Below, one piece after another: positions 1-12,200 of a DNA stretch of 64,000 nt. A model generated the notes under the pieces. The model was not told the origin of the DNA, searched no databases, and was given only the letters and a program-made list of their open reading frames with translations. Numbering within the stretch: the first letter of the stretch is position 1; each line of letters begins with the position of its first letter. A program made the translations under genes and the position numbers. This DNA comes from Gossypium raimondii. Its lineage: Eukaryota; Streptophyta; Magnoliopsida; Malvales; Malvaceae. The stretch is taken from the NCBI RefSeq assembly GCF_025698545.1, contig NC_068577.1, positions 806,001 to 870,000 of the forward strand, written 5' to 3'.

Positions 1-853
1 TGATCGGGTACCTTACTTCCTCAGCCATGGTGGATACGGCGTCGTATCCAATGTAACTGAAGTAAACCATGGCGGCACCATTGAAGACACCGGAAGGTCC
101 GTAGGGAAAGAAACCGGAAGGGCTGTTTGGGTTCATTGGACGAGTGAAATTGTTCCAATCCCCTTTCCAAAAACCCATTAATACTACAAAGATTATGAAA
201 AGGATATGTAATGTGGTGAGTATCATGTTCAGTATTGAACTTTCCCTTGTACTGTAACAGATTATGAGAGTGACGGTTAATACGACGGCGACGGCCAACA
301 AGTCAATTTCGTTGAACCCTTTTGGGAGAGCCGCAGCTGTAAACCGCCATTTTGCGGTGGGTATACCGATTGCGGCACTTAAATAAGAGGTGAAGCCTCT
401 AGCAACGGCGGCGTTTGACATTACGTATTCCATTATCAGATTGGCTCCGGTTAAAAACGCTGCGAACTCACCGAATGTGATACGTAGGTAACTAAAGGCG
501 CCGCCCGCGACGGGCATATGGACAGCGAACTCAGTGTAGCAGAAAGCGGAAAGGAGAGCACAAAGACCAGCAATGGCGTAAGAGATTAAGATTGCAGGGC
601 CAGCATAGAGACGACTAGCTCTTCCGGTAGTGACGAAAACACCAGCTCCGACCATACCTCCTATTCCAAGACCAATTAAGTCGTACCATCGGAGGGACTT
701 GTGCATATTGGAGCCGGAACGGGACTTGACCCAACTTAACTCTTCATATGAGGAAGAAACAGAGGGTGCCCGATGAGCGAAACGAGATGGAGTTTGAGCC
801 AAGGCCCTGAGGTAAGACCGGAAAGTAGAGAAAGAGGACGGCGGGGACTCCAT
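1..853 (-). CDS. Cationic amino acid transporter, CAT6/CAT7-like (5' part, cut by window edge)
   Basis: An open minus-strand frame runs from an ATG at 853 to the window edge, giving about 284 codons with no stop or intron seen. It begins MESPPSSFSTF and then reads WYDLIGLGIGGMVGAGVF, TGRASRL, CYTEFAVHMPVAGGAFSY, NLIMEYVMSNAAVARGF and finally SYIGYDAVSTMAEEVRYP. These are landmark segments of the plant APC-superfamily CAT transporters, which move basic and other amino acids across the plasma or vacuolar membrane. The RASRL and PVAGGAFSY segments fit the CAT6/CAT7 group better than CAT1, as far as I recall those proteins. About seven hydrophobic membrane segments lie in the visible part. Full family members have roughly 570-600 residues, so about half is missing beyond position 1. 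The family call is firm; the subgroup is tentative. Confidence 0.9.
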   Translation of the reverse strand, partial: MESPPSSFSTFRSYLRALAQTPSRFAHRAPSVSSSYEELSWVKSRSGSNMHKSLRWYDLIGLGIGGMVGAGVFVTTGRASRLYAGPAILISYAIAGLCALLSAFCYTEFAVHMPVAGGAFSYLRITFGEFAAFLTGANLIMEYVMSNAAVARGFTSYLSAAIGIPTAKWRFTAAALPKGFNEIDLLAVAVVLTVTLIICYSTRESSILNMILTTLHILFIIFVVLMGFWKGDWNNFTRPMNPNSPSGFFPYGPSGVFNGAAMVYFSYIGYDAVSTMAEEVRYPI

Positions 854-2339
854 TGGAAGGTGGAGGATGAGGTTTAGCTTGTGAAGTGTAGGGAGAGTTA
901 TGGCGTTTGGGTTGGTTGCATTTGACGATTTATGGAGACAATAGAGAAAAGATTAAGGAGCCAGTTTTGGAGTATTTTTCCATTAGAAAGGTTTTAGTTT
1001 CACTTGTAGTTCCTTCCTTGTATTCGAATTGTCTGATCCTTAGAAAACATCACTCTGCAACTAATTAAAATAAGGATTTCAAAATCCAATCCTCCTTGAA
1101 ACCGATTATATTCAATTTGATTATTTTAACTCGATTGAATAAATTGTTTTAAAAATATGTTAAAAATAAAAAAAAAAAACTAATTTAATTAGTTTGAGTA
1201 GTCTCCAGACATAATTGTTGTAAGCTACATTAAATGCGTCAAATAAATTCTTGTAATGACTAGAAACTGTGGAAATTTTTTTTAATTTGAACACGATTTT
1301 CTTTCATGGCATAATTTTTTTTTTTGAAAATTAAGTCGTTTTGTGATATTTATAACAATAAATTTTCTAATAAAGTGCGAGACAGATCCTAAATGCTCAT
1401 TGCTTTCAACCGAGCGACATTCTCCGCTATTCTTGTACCACGAATCGCTTCATGTGTGGACTCGAACAATCACGAAATAAAAGCAGAACTAGAAATAATT
1501 TTCTTACTTTCACTAGAAAAGTAAATCTCTCTCTTTATTATATAAACGGGTAGAATTGCTATTCACGTAAAATAAATTTTTTTACTATTTTATTTTTTAG
1601 GTAGAATAACAATATTGAAAACTTTTTTGTAAATAGATATACTAGTGTAATCTATTTAAAAGTATAGATTGAAAAATCTTAATTGAATTAGTAGAATATA
1701 AATAATAAACTAGTTCTACTAGTAGAGAAGGACGTCTAACCCTTGTTAATTATACTAGGATTGTCGCTCATCATGCTTGTCATGAGGGATTTCAGGTCTC
1801 TCCAATGTGCTTCCTAGACTTTAATCTAACCTAATACATTTTTTTTACTTTCCAAAATAAATATTATTTATTAATTTAATTTAAATTATTTTTCAATTAA
1901 ATAATTTTCTCAATTCAATTCTAATCACGTTAAAGTTATGACAATTTTATCGTAAAAGAATCTATAAGAAAATATATTTAATTTCTATATTCAACTGATT
2001 CCCAATGATGATTAATTTTATTTTATTTTTGAACTTTAATTATTTAATTAAATAATAATTAGAAAACTTAAATTAATTCTCGGTCATTTTCATACTTAGT
2101 GAAAAATACTTTCATTTTCGATTAATGTAACTCATGATTTCTCTAACCTTATCATTTCTATTCATTTATATTCATTTGCTTCTAAATACAATTTATTTCT
2201 AATTTCAATGAGCTAGTGGAGGATCGATTGGATATATATAATTAGCGCTCAAATTATTTATAATTAAGTTTCAGTTTTTCGTCTATTAATTATAAACTAA
2301 TTTAATCACAAAATCATAAATAATTTAACAAGAACTTAG
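854..2339. other. AT-rich intergenic stretch with possible LTR fragment
   Basis: No coding frame is credible here. On the minus strand about 1830-1380 contains a run reading 'gattgttcgagtccacac' followed by 'gaagcgattcgtggtac', which resembles the 3' part of a copia-type LTR. No target duplication or partner LTR was found, so this is only a suspected fragment. The rest is A/T homopolymer-rich sequence that includes the presumed promoter of the transporter gene. Confidence 0.35.
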
Positions 2340-2560
2340 AAGGAAAGAGAAAATAATGAGTAATATATAACATATAAGAAAACTAAAATTAAAACTTAAG
2401 AGATAATTTGGAGAACAACATTAAAATTAAAATTAAAACTTAGAAACCAAACATTGCATATATAAATTTGGCAACAACATTAAACTTAAACATAAAACCT
2501 AACCTATATAGTTAGGAGAACAACATTAAACTTAAAATAAACTAAATATTCCTTGATTTC

Positions 2561-2956
2561 TTAAGGGGACTGAGGGAGGTCGCGAAATAAGTCGAGAAGA
2601 TGATCAGAGGTTTTGCAATTGGCACACTTAGGGTTGATTTCACATGCCATCACATACATTAAACAACAAGTACAAGCCATGACAACAAGTGACGACCCTT
2701 CTGCTCTTGAGTAGCTGAACTCAATTTCTTCACTAGAAGAGTCTTGTTGATTCAGAAGCATGTGTGACGTTTTCAATAGCGATGCCGATGAGATCTCCGG
2801 ACATTGGTTAGTAGATAAAGGATCTTTTGGGGGCAGATCTATCGAAGTTAACTCAGAATTCAAATCTACACTTTTTCCATTTTCTTCTCCAATGGTTTCA
2901 GTCAAACTTATCTTCCGAACATCTCCTTGAAGGTAAAAGTAAACTAAATGCACCAT
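2561..2956 (-). pseudogene. 5'-truncated GIR1/SIED1-like copy (unit 1)
   Basis: This frame matches exon 2 of the intact unit at 4678-5418 from its GDVRKISL segment to the C-terminal end, including ACTCCLMYVMAC and NPKCANCK (the zinc-binding-like CxxC pairs). The sequence upstream of GGAGATG is unrelated to the other units, and exon 1 plus the start of exon 2 are missing; unit 2's 3' flank begins only about 40-90 bp further on. An in-frame ATG at 2956 gives a 131-residue frame beginning MVHLVYFYLQ, but those first residues come from non-homologous DNA. It could still be expressed from a new promoter, but a truncated pseudogene is the simpler reading. Confidence 0.7.
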
Positions 2957-3245
2957 TACACTCTATTTAAAAATAAAATTTAATGTTAGTGAGAAGGTAT
3001 AAAATTATCATAAATAAATTATCAAGAGTTAAAAGGAAAGAGAAAATAATTAGAGTAATATATAACATATAGTTTGGAGAAGAAAACTAAAATTAAAACT
3101 TAAGAGATAATTTGGAGAACAACATTAAAATTAAAATTAAAACTTAGAAACCAAACATTAAATATATAGTTTGGAGAACAACATTAAACTTTAAATCAAA
3201 GCCTAACCTATATAGTTAGGAGAACAACATTAAAATTAAAATAAA

Positions 3246-3961
3246 CTAAACATTCCTTGATTTCTTAAAGGGATTGAGGGGGTGGCGAAATAAATTAAGA
3301 AAATGATTAGAGGTCTTGCAATTGGCATACTTAGGGTTGATTTCACATGCCATCACATACATTAAACAACGAGTATGAGCCATCACAACAAGTGACGGTC
3401 CCTCTACTCTTGAGTAGTTGAACTCAATTTCATCACCAGAAGAATCTTGTTTATTCAGAAGCATGCGTGACGTTTCTGATAGCGATGCCGATGAGATCTC
3501 TGGACAAAAGGATCTTTCGAAGGCAGACCTATCAGAGTCAACTCAAAATTCAAATCTATGCTTTTTCCATTTTCTTCTCCGACGATTTCAGTCAAACTTG
3601 TCTTCCAAGCATCTCCTTGACAATATTCCTTCAAAAAGACAAAAAAAAACCCACAAAAACATAAAAAAAACATAAAAAGTTGATAAATTGAAACAAATTT
3701 CTTTGTTAAGAGTATCGTCAGATTTTGCCCGATTTTAATTATTTATTTAGGCTTGCACGGACTACTCGAAGACTCTTAACAAAAGAAGAAAAAAGGTTCA
3801 AATTAATAAATTTGACATGAATAATCTACCATATAAAGAATACATACATAAGGAATTTAAACCAACTAATAGTTTACTCCATTATGCTTTGCACTTTGAT
3901 TAATGTTAGAGCAATTCTTCATAGAGATGAGAGAAGTATTTCTAGATCTAACATCATCCAT
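3246..3961 (-). pseudogene. Frameshifted GIR1/SIED1-like copy (unit 2)
   Basis: Exon 1 equivalent is 3878-3961, starting at a downstream Met (MDDVRSRNTS) because the first codons of the intact unit are not preserved. The donor GTAAAC follows directly. Exon 2 equivalent begins at 3628 after an AAG acceptor. Around 3505-3508, relative to unit 1, about 13 bp are missing after GATCCTTT; this shifts the frame and leads to a stop near 3455, while the CxxC half continues in another frame to 3246. The 13-bp loss splits the protein into two unlinked frames, so the copy should not yield the full product. Confidence 0.8.
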
Positions 3962-4677
3962 GTACAATGCTTAATCGAGTCTCTATTTATAGGCATAAGA
4001 AGTATAAAATAAGTAGAGATCTAATTCTAATAACTATTAAAATTTAAAGTACATTAAAATTTTATCTTGATTATGATGGACATCTACTTAATAAGATATT
4101 CGTAACATTTTTTTACTTCTTTTCAACAATTATATATTTTTCAATTGTTTTTTTACCATTTTCCTTTTATTTTAATTGATTCGATAAAATAAAAAAACTA
4201 TTATTAACTTATTATACACCCATTCAATTTCATGCTTTTCTTTAACCTTTTTCCTCCTAATGTATCTGGACTCGGTCCTTGTTATTTTAAATTTATTTCA
4301 AAATCATCCCTTATTATTTCAATAAAGTATGTTGGTAATAGTTAGAACCAATTTGGCATTTACATCTTTCTTTTTTTTTCGAAGTCTAAATTATTTAACT
4401 TATAATCCCTCTATATAAAATTATCATGAATAAACAAGAGTTTGGAAGGAAGGAGAAGATAAATAGAGTAATATATAACATATAGTTTGGAGAGCAAAAC
4501 TAAAATTAAAAATTCAGAGATAATTAGGAGAACAACATTATTATTAAAATTAAAACTTAGAAACCAAACATTACATATATAGATTGGACAACAACATTAA
4601 ACTTAAACTTAAAACCTAACCTATATAGTTAGGAGAACAACATTAAAATTAAAATAAACTTAACATTCTTTGATTTC

Positions 4678-5418
4678 TTAGGGGGACTGAGGGGGGTCGC
4701 GAAATATATCGAGAAGATGTTCAGAGGTCTTGCAATTGGCACACTTAGGGTTGACATCACATGCCATCACATACATTAAACAACGAGTACAAGCCATCAC
4801 AACAAGTGACGGTCCCTCTGCAATTGGGTAGTTGAACTCAATTTCTTCACCAGAAAAGTCTTGTTGATTCAGAAGCATACGTGACATTTCCGATAGGATC
4901 TCCGGATATCGGTTAGTAGATAAAGGATCTTTCGGGGGTAGACCTATCGGAGTTAACTCAGAATTCAAATCTATGATTTTTCCTTTTTCTTCTCCGACGG
5001 TTTCGATCAAACTTATCTTCCGAGCATCTCCTCGATGATATTCCTTAAAAAAGTCCAAAAAAAGCCACAGAAACATAAAAAGTTGATAAATGGAAATGAA
5101 TTCCTTTATTAAGAGTATCGTCAGATTTCACCCAATTTTAATCATTTATTTAGACTTGCACGGACTTACTCGGAGTCTTAACAAAAGAAGAAGAAAATGT
5201 TCAAATTAACAATTTTGATATGAATAATCTACCATATAAAGAACACATACATGAGGAATTTAAATTGCCTAATAGTTTACCTCATTAGGCTTTGCACTTT
5301 GATTAATGTTAGAGCAATTCTTCATAGTGACAGTAGCACTAGAGATGAGAGAAGTATTGCTAGGTCTAACATCATCCAAAGGACTCTCTTGCTTAATTTT
5401 AGGGATTTTAATGGCCAT
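4678..5418 (-). CDS. GIR1/SIED1-like small CxxC protein (intact unit 3)
   Basis: Two exons join in phase 0: exon 1 5281-5418 (MAIKIPKIKQESPLDDV..., 46 codons, donor GTAAAC) and exon 2 4678-5043 (acceptor TTTTTAAG, begins EYHRGDARKISL), giving 167 residues. The C-terminal part has LVVMACTRCLMYVMAC (Cys131, Cys134) and NPKCANCK (Cys147, Cys150), followed by SEHLLDIF. This is the hallmark of the plant GL2-INTERACTING REPRESSOR / SIED1-like family, small nuclear proteins tied to transcriptional repression or stress signalling. A DLNSEL stretch at residues 71-76 could serve as a weak EAR-type repression motif; that is inference. The splice model is my own and agrees with the sequence shared by unit 2. 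The annotation as 132 residues starting in intron sequence (5076) is less likely. Confidence 0.7.
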
Positions 5419-8400
5419 TGATTGGAATTAGAGAAGAGCGATGGACTCTTTCAACTTTGTTTACTCTCAATTTATAGAGAATCGGGTAGCAAGGACGTGG
5501 TTTCATAGATAACGATGAGTAAGTAAAAAAATGGTAATCATAATAATAAGGGTAATTATTTGGAACGGGGCTAAGATTTTGACACGTCATATTTATTTAT
5601 TTATTTGTTAAATACAATTTAAGGACACATGACAAAATCTCAACCCACTTGTAGAGTTAAAAATTTCCACCGCTAGTGTACCAAATAATTATCCTAATAA
5701 CAACAACACCACAACCCAATTTTATAGTTTATAGATGATTGGATTGTAATTGATCCCCAATACATTAGCAAATTTCAAAATTCTATATTTTTAAGAGATT
5801 TGTATAGGTTTTGTACTAAGTATTGAGAGCACTTATCTGTTTAAGGAGAAAATTTAGATGTTAGAGATCTAGCCTTTAGAAACAAAAGTAAGGTTGCTAT
5901 ATTGGGGTGTGATAGGACTTAAATCACTTGTTATATTGGGATTAAAGATAGTGGATGAATTAGGCTCCACAGACATAAAGAAATCGAACTGTGTATACAA
6001 TTTCACCAATCATATCTATGTCTACATTCTTCAATAGATTTAGGTTTAAGATCCTCAAATTTTTTCCAATATTTCAACATAAACATTATATGAAAAAACA
6101 TTGTTGGCAATTATTTTATTTTGGTTTCATCTTTTTCTTGTAGTAACATAACTTATCGAAATCTCTTCATTTTATTATTATCAAGTACCCATGCCTCTTT
6201 TGAGATACTACCATTGATTATATCTCGAGTCTTTTCATGATTACTCATCTTTAAATTACTTTAAATGTGATATTTAATGTATGGATTCTCTCATATTAAT
6301 TACCTTTAACAGTTACAACTTCTTATTTACTAAAATTGGGGTTGTTGAGTTGTAACAAGTTTGTTGTTATCTCAAATTTGGTTAACTCTTTATTTTCAAT
6401 AAAATTTTGGGTTGAAAAAATCCTAATTTTCTAAATAAGGCTTCCATCTTTTAATATTGAGATATAGATTCATTTACATATTATTCTTTTCACATTATTT
6501 TAACTAAAAAACAGAAAACACGTTATAATCATTTCTTTGTTTTTGAATTTTTATTTTACGGTTAAATTATTTTTTGAATCATGTGCATTGACATGATAGT
6601 CGGATATTTATTGCCCTGATTTGGGTTCTAAATAATAGCTCATTTTTCTAAATATAATTATATATTTGTTATTGAACACATTAACTCCAAATATTTTACG
6701 CATTTTAAAAAAATATATGCGTACATGAAAGAAGAAGATCCCAATAAATAATATAATTTATTTGTAAAGTAATAATATTTTAATCATTACTCAATTAAAT
6801 TAACATTAACGTGGTAAATTAGTTAGTGTAAAATTAACTTATAATAGTAACTCAAATCATATATACATATATAAGTATAAATATATCACAAGATTTAAAA
6901 TGAATAAGTGTGTTCACATTATAGTTTTTTGGCACGTGGTGCTCTTCATTTTAAGTAATTAGTTTTGCTTTGGGTAAATTAACCTTTTACCCTTACCCTT
7001 TTAAATTATATTAAATAATTATTTTACGTATATTACAATTTATAAGATTTTTTTAATTAATCTTATTATTATTAATTTTATAATAAAACATTGACATGTC
7101 TATTTATTATAATCTTTTGATATAATATTTCAATTTCAATTTCAATTTTTTTGGACTTATTACAATTGACATTTCTATTTATTATAATCATTTTGATATA
7201 ATATTTCTAAACTTCATAAGAAAAACATATATTTTATATACTAATAATATGCATTATTAATTTTTTATGTTAAGATTAAATTTACATGATTTTTTATTTT
7301 ATTTTAAAAACAATTACATTAGAATCTCGTGTGTTGGCCTGATGGTTAGGGTGTTCGTTGCCCCAAGTGTTGATCCTTGATTAAGTTCACCATAATTTGG
7401 ATCTGTATTTGTATCATTAAGAGTATTAAGGGCTCCTTCTTCCATATACTCTTCGAAGTTATGAAATATACAACATGCTAGTTTTATGTTATACTAAGGT
7501 GATGTTGTTAATATGATATATTTTTTAGAACATCTTCTCAACTACATTTTGAAGCCTTGAATATCTCAAAATAGAGAGTTCACAAGCTATCTTTAATATT
7601 TCTGTCTAGCTTCATTCTCTCAAATAGTATCATATTTCATGATATGATGCAAGAAAACCTTTTGTATTTGCATAATTATCATCTACCATACAATGTTTGG
7701 GTTCACATTGCTAATAATGTGTAGCTTTAATTATAAAAAAATTATATAAACTTTATTTGGAGAAAGACATGTTAGGTTATAATCTTTTTATAATAAGTAA
7801 ATTAAGTAAAAAAATTGTATAAGATTTACAATACACATAAATTATTTTCATTTTTTAAGATTTATAATATAAGAACTTTTTGTCATAACTATCCGAACAT
7901 TCATATGCGTTCATGTTTATAATATAATTTATATAATTCAGATAAAAACAACATTTTTAAATTGGACTTGACTGTAATTACCTACATAATTACTCCATTT
8001 CTCACATCCAGTTCATTGGGATACACCAATTACAATGATTATCTAAAGATGTCACTGTTATATAATTATAAGCAATTACACCCAAATCAAATTACTACGT
8101 AGCTTACCAAACACTACCTTAATCGCTTCTCCAATTGTGATTTTTTAAAAATTTATTCAAAGATATATTAAGAGTTTTATGTATAAAAAGACGCCTTTCG
8201 TAATGATGTCTAAAACTGTGTCATAGTAAGTGATGGGGATGATATTGGTACATGGATCATGCCCAATTTCTTACATTATTATATCTAATATGAAGATTTT
8301 GATATAGAAGTATATCAACCTTTAAAATAGATATCCTTTGGATCATATCATGTATTTCTTCCAATTTATTGGTTACAACATTTTACCTTCAAATTAACTT

Positions 8401-9260
8401 TTAAATGTACCTCTCAATGTAGCTAAAAATGTATTACTTTCATATGTCATTGACCACATGAAGACATGATCCAAGAGCCAAAGGCTTCTTAAAATTAATA
8501 ACCTAGTTTAATTGGTGCCTGCCTGATAACAACACAAGTGGTTATACTCTTTGAAACCTGTGAACCTTTTCTATGTTTGCAAAATCATTTTACCAATTTT
8601 CCTCTCCTTCATAATCTAACTCTATCCCAAATTTCATTGGTTTAAAAAGTATAGAGATACATGACAATTGGACTTACATATCCCATAAACATGTCACTAA
8701 AAACATAAAAATTCAAGAAATCAATTACTTGTAAATGATGAATAAATAGATCAATAAATCTAAGAACCGGTTTTACATGAGAAACACCATTGTTCTAGAT
8801 TAAATGTTTTAACAGAGTATTAAGGAATTGCTTTTTCTTGCTGCAAATACTTGCTTGATAGGAAAAATAAAAATAAAATTACTGAAGCAAATAAAAAGTT
8901 AATGATATACAGACTAGTTTTTAGCGTATTTAGAAACCAAGAGGATCCCTCCCCCATATATATAGGTGCTCACAGCACGACACTACATAACATTCTAGCA
9001 AAGGATAAAATCAAAAGACATACTAAAGCACAGAATTACAGCACAAAAGACCAAAACATGTTGCATTATATTGCAAAACCACAAAGATCTGTTGAAAAGC
9101 AAACATTCATATGTATAAAAGCAATGAGTTACAATGCTTAAAAACACATTTATTAAGCAATAAAATGGATATCTCATCAAAATTCAAAATAGTAGTTCAT
9201 GCTCAAAAGTAATCTAAAGCATATTATGCAAAGGGAGGAGAATCTGATCTAATAAACAAA
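5419..9260. other. AT-rich intergenic region
   Basis: No credible gene is seen. The stretch is dominated by A/T tracts. The segment near 8850-9260 is the 3' flank of the TOC159 gene, probably its 3' UTR, and resembles the flank of the second copy near 18480-18690 (shared 'ttaccatgcttagtaacatttattagg'-like wording). Confidence 0.6.
7325..7445 (+). repeat. Possible tRNA-like SINE head
   Basis: The run 'tggcctgatggttagggtg' resembles a pol III A box, and 'gttgatccttgattaag' about 30 bp later is a poor B-box candidate. A related but weaker wording occurs near 6580-6640. No poly-A tail or target duplication could be fixed. Confidence 0.25.
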
Positions 9261-12200
9261 CTAGTACATTGAATAGTTGTCACTAACCCCAGGCCTGATG
9301 CTTTTATAAATTGCCATGACAATAGGAAGCATAGAGGTGAGTGCAATCTGAAGTTGATCCGAGCTGCTTGTTCGAACAGTTATCTGTCCACTCATCTTGT
9401 TGTTCAGTCCTGCACGAACTGCTACTTTTGAATTCCTTCCAACGGATAACTGAGACTGAAAATTGGCTCCCAGTGCCAAATCCCCTCTCCATTTGACTAG
9501 AGACAAACCCAAAGTGGATTGATCCTGGTCGATTGGAAAATCTGCGCCTCGGAGCCGCATTTCTAGATTGGCTCCATATGCTGAATCACCTTTGGATCTA
9601 ACAGTCCCAGTGCTACCAACTAAAACCAGCCGCTTTCCAACAACAATATGATCCTCAAGTTTGAGTCCAGTTGCAACATTCTCACCTAGAAATGTGACAG
9701 AGAAGCCGGCAGCTGTTTTGTTCTTTTTGAGATTTTTGAATTTGGTCTCCCCTCTGAAAACATAAGCTAATTGCTTTCCAACATTTTGGACGTCAAAGCC
9801 AGCCATGGTTGATCCATTTTCACCATGCTTGGCAGAAACTGAAGAATCCAAATGGATGTTAAACTCTTTCTTATCCTTGGTGAGTTGAACGGAAACTGCA
9901 GCAGGAAACTGGCTGGCGATTGCTAGACTATGTTCAACATTAACACCGTCATAGCCACAATCATGGTCCCAACCGTGAGTGTCCAATACTGGCCTCGCCA
10001 AGAACTGAGAAGTAGGTTCCAAGAACCGGTACCTGAATGCTGGATTATCACCATCAAAGGAAGGTGGCAGGACCATATCAGGTAATGGAACTGGTACAGA
10101 AGCAGGACCACCAGTTTCCGGATCAACATCTTCCCCTGTGTTACCATATTCATCAACGGCAGGCTTTCCTTTCTTCAGCTCTCTCATTCTTCTCAACTCC
10201 TCCCCCCACTGCTTTTTCTGGAGGAGCTTCACCCGATAATCATACTCCTCGAAATATGCCTTCCTTTGCTCCTTGTCAAGCTTAGCAAGTTGTGCTTTCC
10301 TTAGAGCTTTGAATGGTGGGAGCTTATCATACTCATCCTCGTCGTCTTCTTGATCAGAATCAGATAAATCATCCACATCAATATCTGAGTCACCATTCTC
10401 ACCACCCTGATCAGCAGAGAGTTTAGGATGGCTACGAGACTGCAACAGCCACGATAGCAAGTATGGAAGAGGAGGAGATCGGACACGAAAACCAAAGAGC
10501 TTCCGATGGTCAAATGGATCTTGAGGTTTGGAGAGAGAACTTGCTTCAGATAGGACTTTGATAGAGTAGCATAACAACAATAGCTGAGGTCTCCAAGTTT
10601 GACCGTTAGGAAGCACCTTGTGGCCATCCCTATTCTTTCGGCATGATGGATGATTTTCAACAAGACAAACAGGATTCATCAAACTTGGATTCATCATGCG
10701 TAAATCACCAACAGCCTGAGCAATAGACTGCTGAACAACATGAGAACGTTGAGCAACAAACACCTCATAACTCAAAGGCGAGCCAGATGGTCCATCAGGA
10801 GGTGCAGAAGCAGCATGAGTCAAAGCAACTACGGCATTTTTCCAGATAGAGGAGCCAAGAGAATTAGTGATTGATCTTAACAATGGAAGATCATTAAGAT
10901 CCCGGGTCTGGCTGTCCAACCGATCAACATAGACTACAACATCAGGGGGACACTTCTTCATGTATTGCTTTATAGAAGCTAGGACCTTGCGATTGGCACC
11001 TTGCTCCATGGCAGAAGATCTCAAACCTGGGGTATCAATGATCCTCAATTTCACACCATCTAATGTTCCAGTAATCTCTTTCACAACTGAAGTGGCAGGT
11101 TCAAATGCATGAATTGAAGTCTTCTCCTCACCAAAGATTGAATTTATTGTGGCGCTCTTGCCCACCCCAATTTTCCCAAGCACAAGTATGTTCAAGGAGA
11201 AGCTTAAATCATCTTTACCCTCTGTTTCAAGTTCCAGAGCTTTCCTCTTTGAAGAATCAACACTAAACAGTTCACTGGTTTGCCTCCCTGCAACAAGCGC
11301 CAGTCTATAAAGAACCTGTGCTGCAACAGAATCTTCCGTAGAGAGTCCTAGCCTCTGAACAAGCCTCAAGAATTTGACTCTAATAAGTTGCAACTTTTCT
11401 AATTTTATTTTATCTTCTTCAGTCAAGTTGATGTCGGAGTCTCTCCTACTTGTTACAGCAGAAGGACTAAATAAGTTAGGCCTGTTTGATCGAGCTGCAG
11501 GTTTTGCATTTTGCAGTGAGGATCCTAAACCCACAGGACGTTCAACAGAGAAAAGCCTAGATCCATCTTGAGAGGTTATAGTAATGTTACCACCATCAGA
11601 GCCAGCGCCGGTTGCTGCTTTCAAGAGGGCTGCCAAAGCAGCAGAATCAAATAACTCCTTCCCCTCCCCTTCTTCATCTGTATCCCCTTCTTCATCAGAA
11701 TCAATGACAATCTGACCATCAATTGTCTGCGAATGATCATGAGAAGTATCAGCACCCGAGTGAGAACCAATGGCAGCTCCTCGTTCTAGCTCCTTCAAGA
11801 ATTGCTCAGCAGCATCAGCATTCTCAAAGAACATGCTTTCAGCCTCTCCGTCAGTATCTGAGCCTCCAATTTCAGCACCTTCATTCTGATGGTGCTCCTC
11901 TTGCATTTCACCTTCAAAACTATTTTGTTCAACAGACTTTGGTAAATGAGATTCTTCTACTGCCATGGCTACTGATCTTTTGCTTTCAGAATCAGCATCT
12001 GAAACCTCCATTTCACGAGCTGCCATCATTTCAGTGGGTTGAGCAGAATCATCCATGGTCTGAATTCCATCTATACCCCCTCCATCTATTTTCTCAGTAG
12101 ACGCTTGCTCCAACATATCTACACCTGCCTCCTCTTTGAGGTCACTTAGCTCAGATTCGGAACCATCTTTAGCAAGCAAACCCCCACCAGCAACATCAGC

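Larger units (their letters stand above)
2340..5418 (-). repeat. Tandem array of three GIR1/SIED1-like gene units
   Basis: Three units lie head to tail on the minus strand. Each coding end (2561, 3246, 4678) is followed by the same 3' flank of about 200 bp (near 2340-2560, 3040-3245 and 4450-4677), recognisable by 'aacctatatagttaggagaacaacatta' type wording in all three. Units 2 and 3 also share exon 1 and intron sequence (3640-3961 and 5047-5418). The spacing between units differs because unit 1 lacks its 5' half and about 400 bp of unrelated AT-rich DNA lies between units 2 and 3. Confidence 0.85.

Noticed and set aside
8851-9141. 96-residue plus-strand open frame in the TOC159 3' flank
   Set aside because: No recognisable family; it lies in presumed 3' UTR sequence on the opposite strand, and no equivalent is kept in copy 2's flank.
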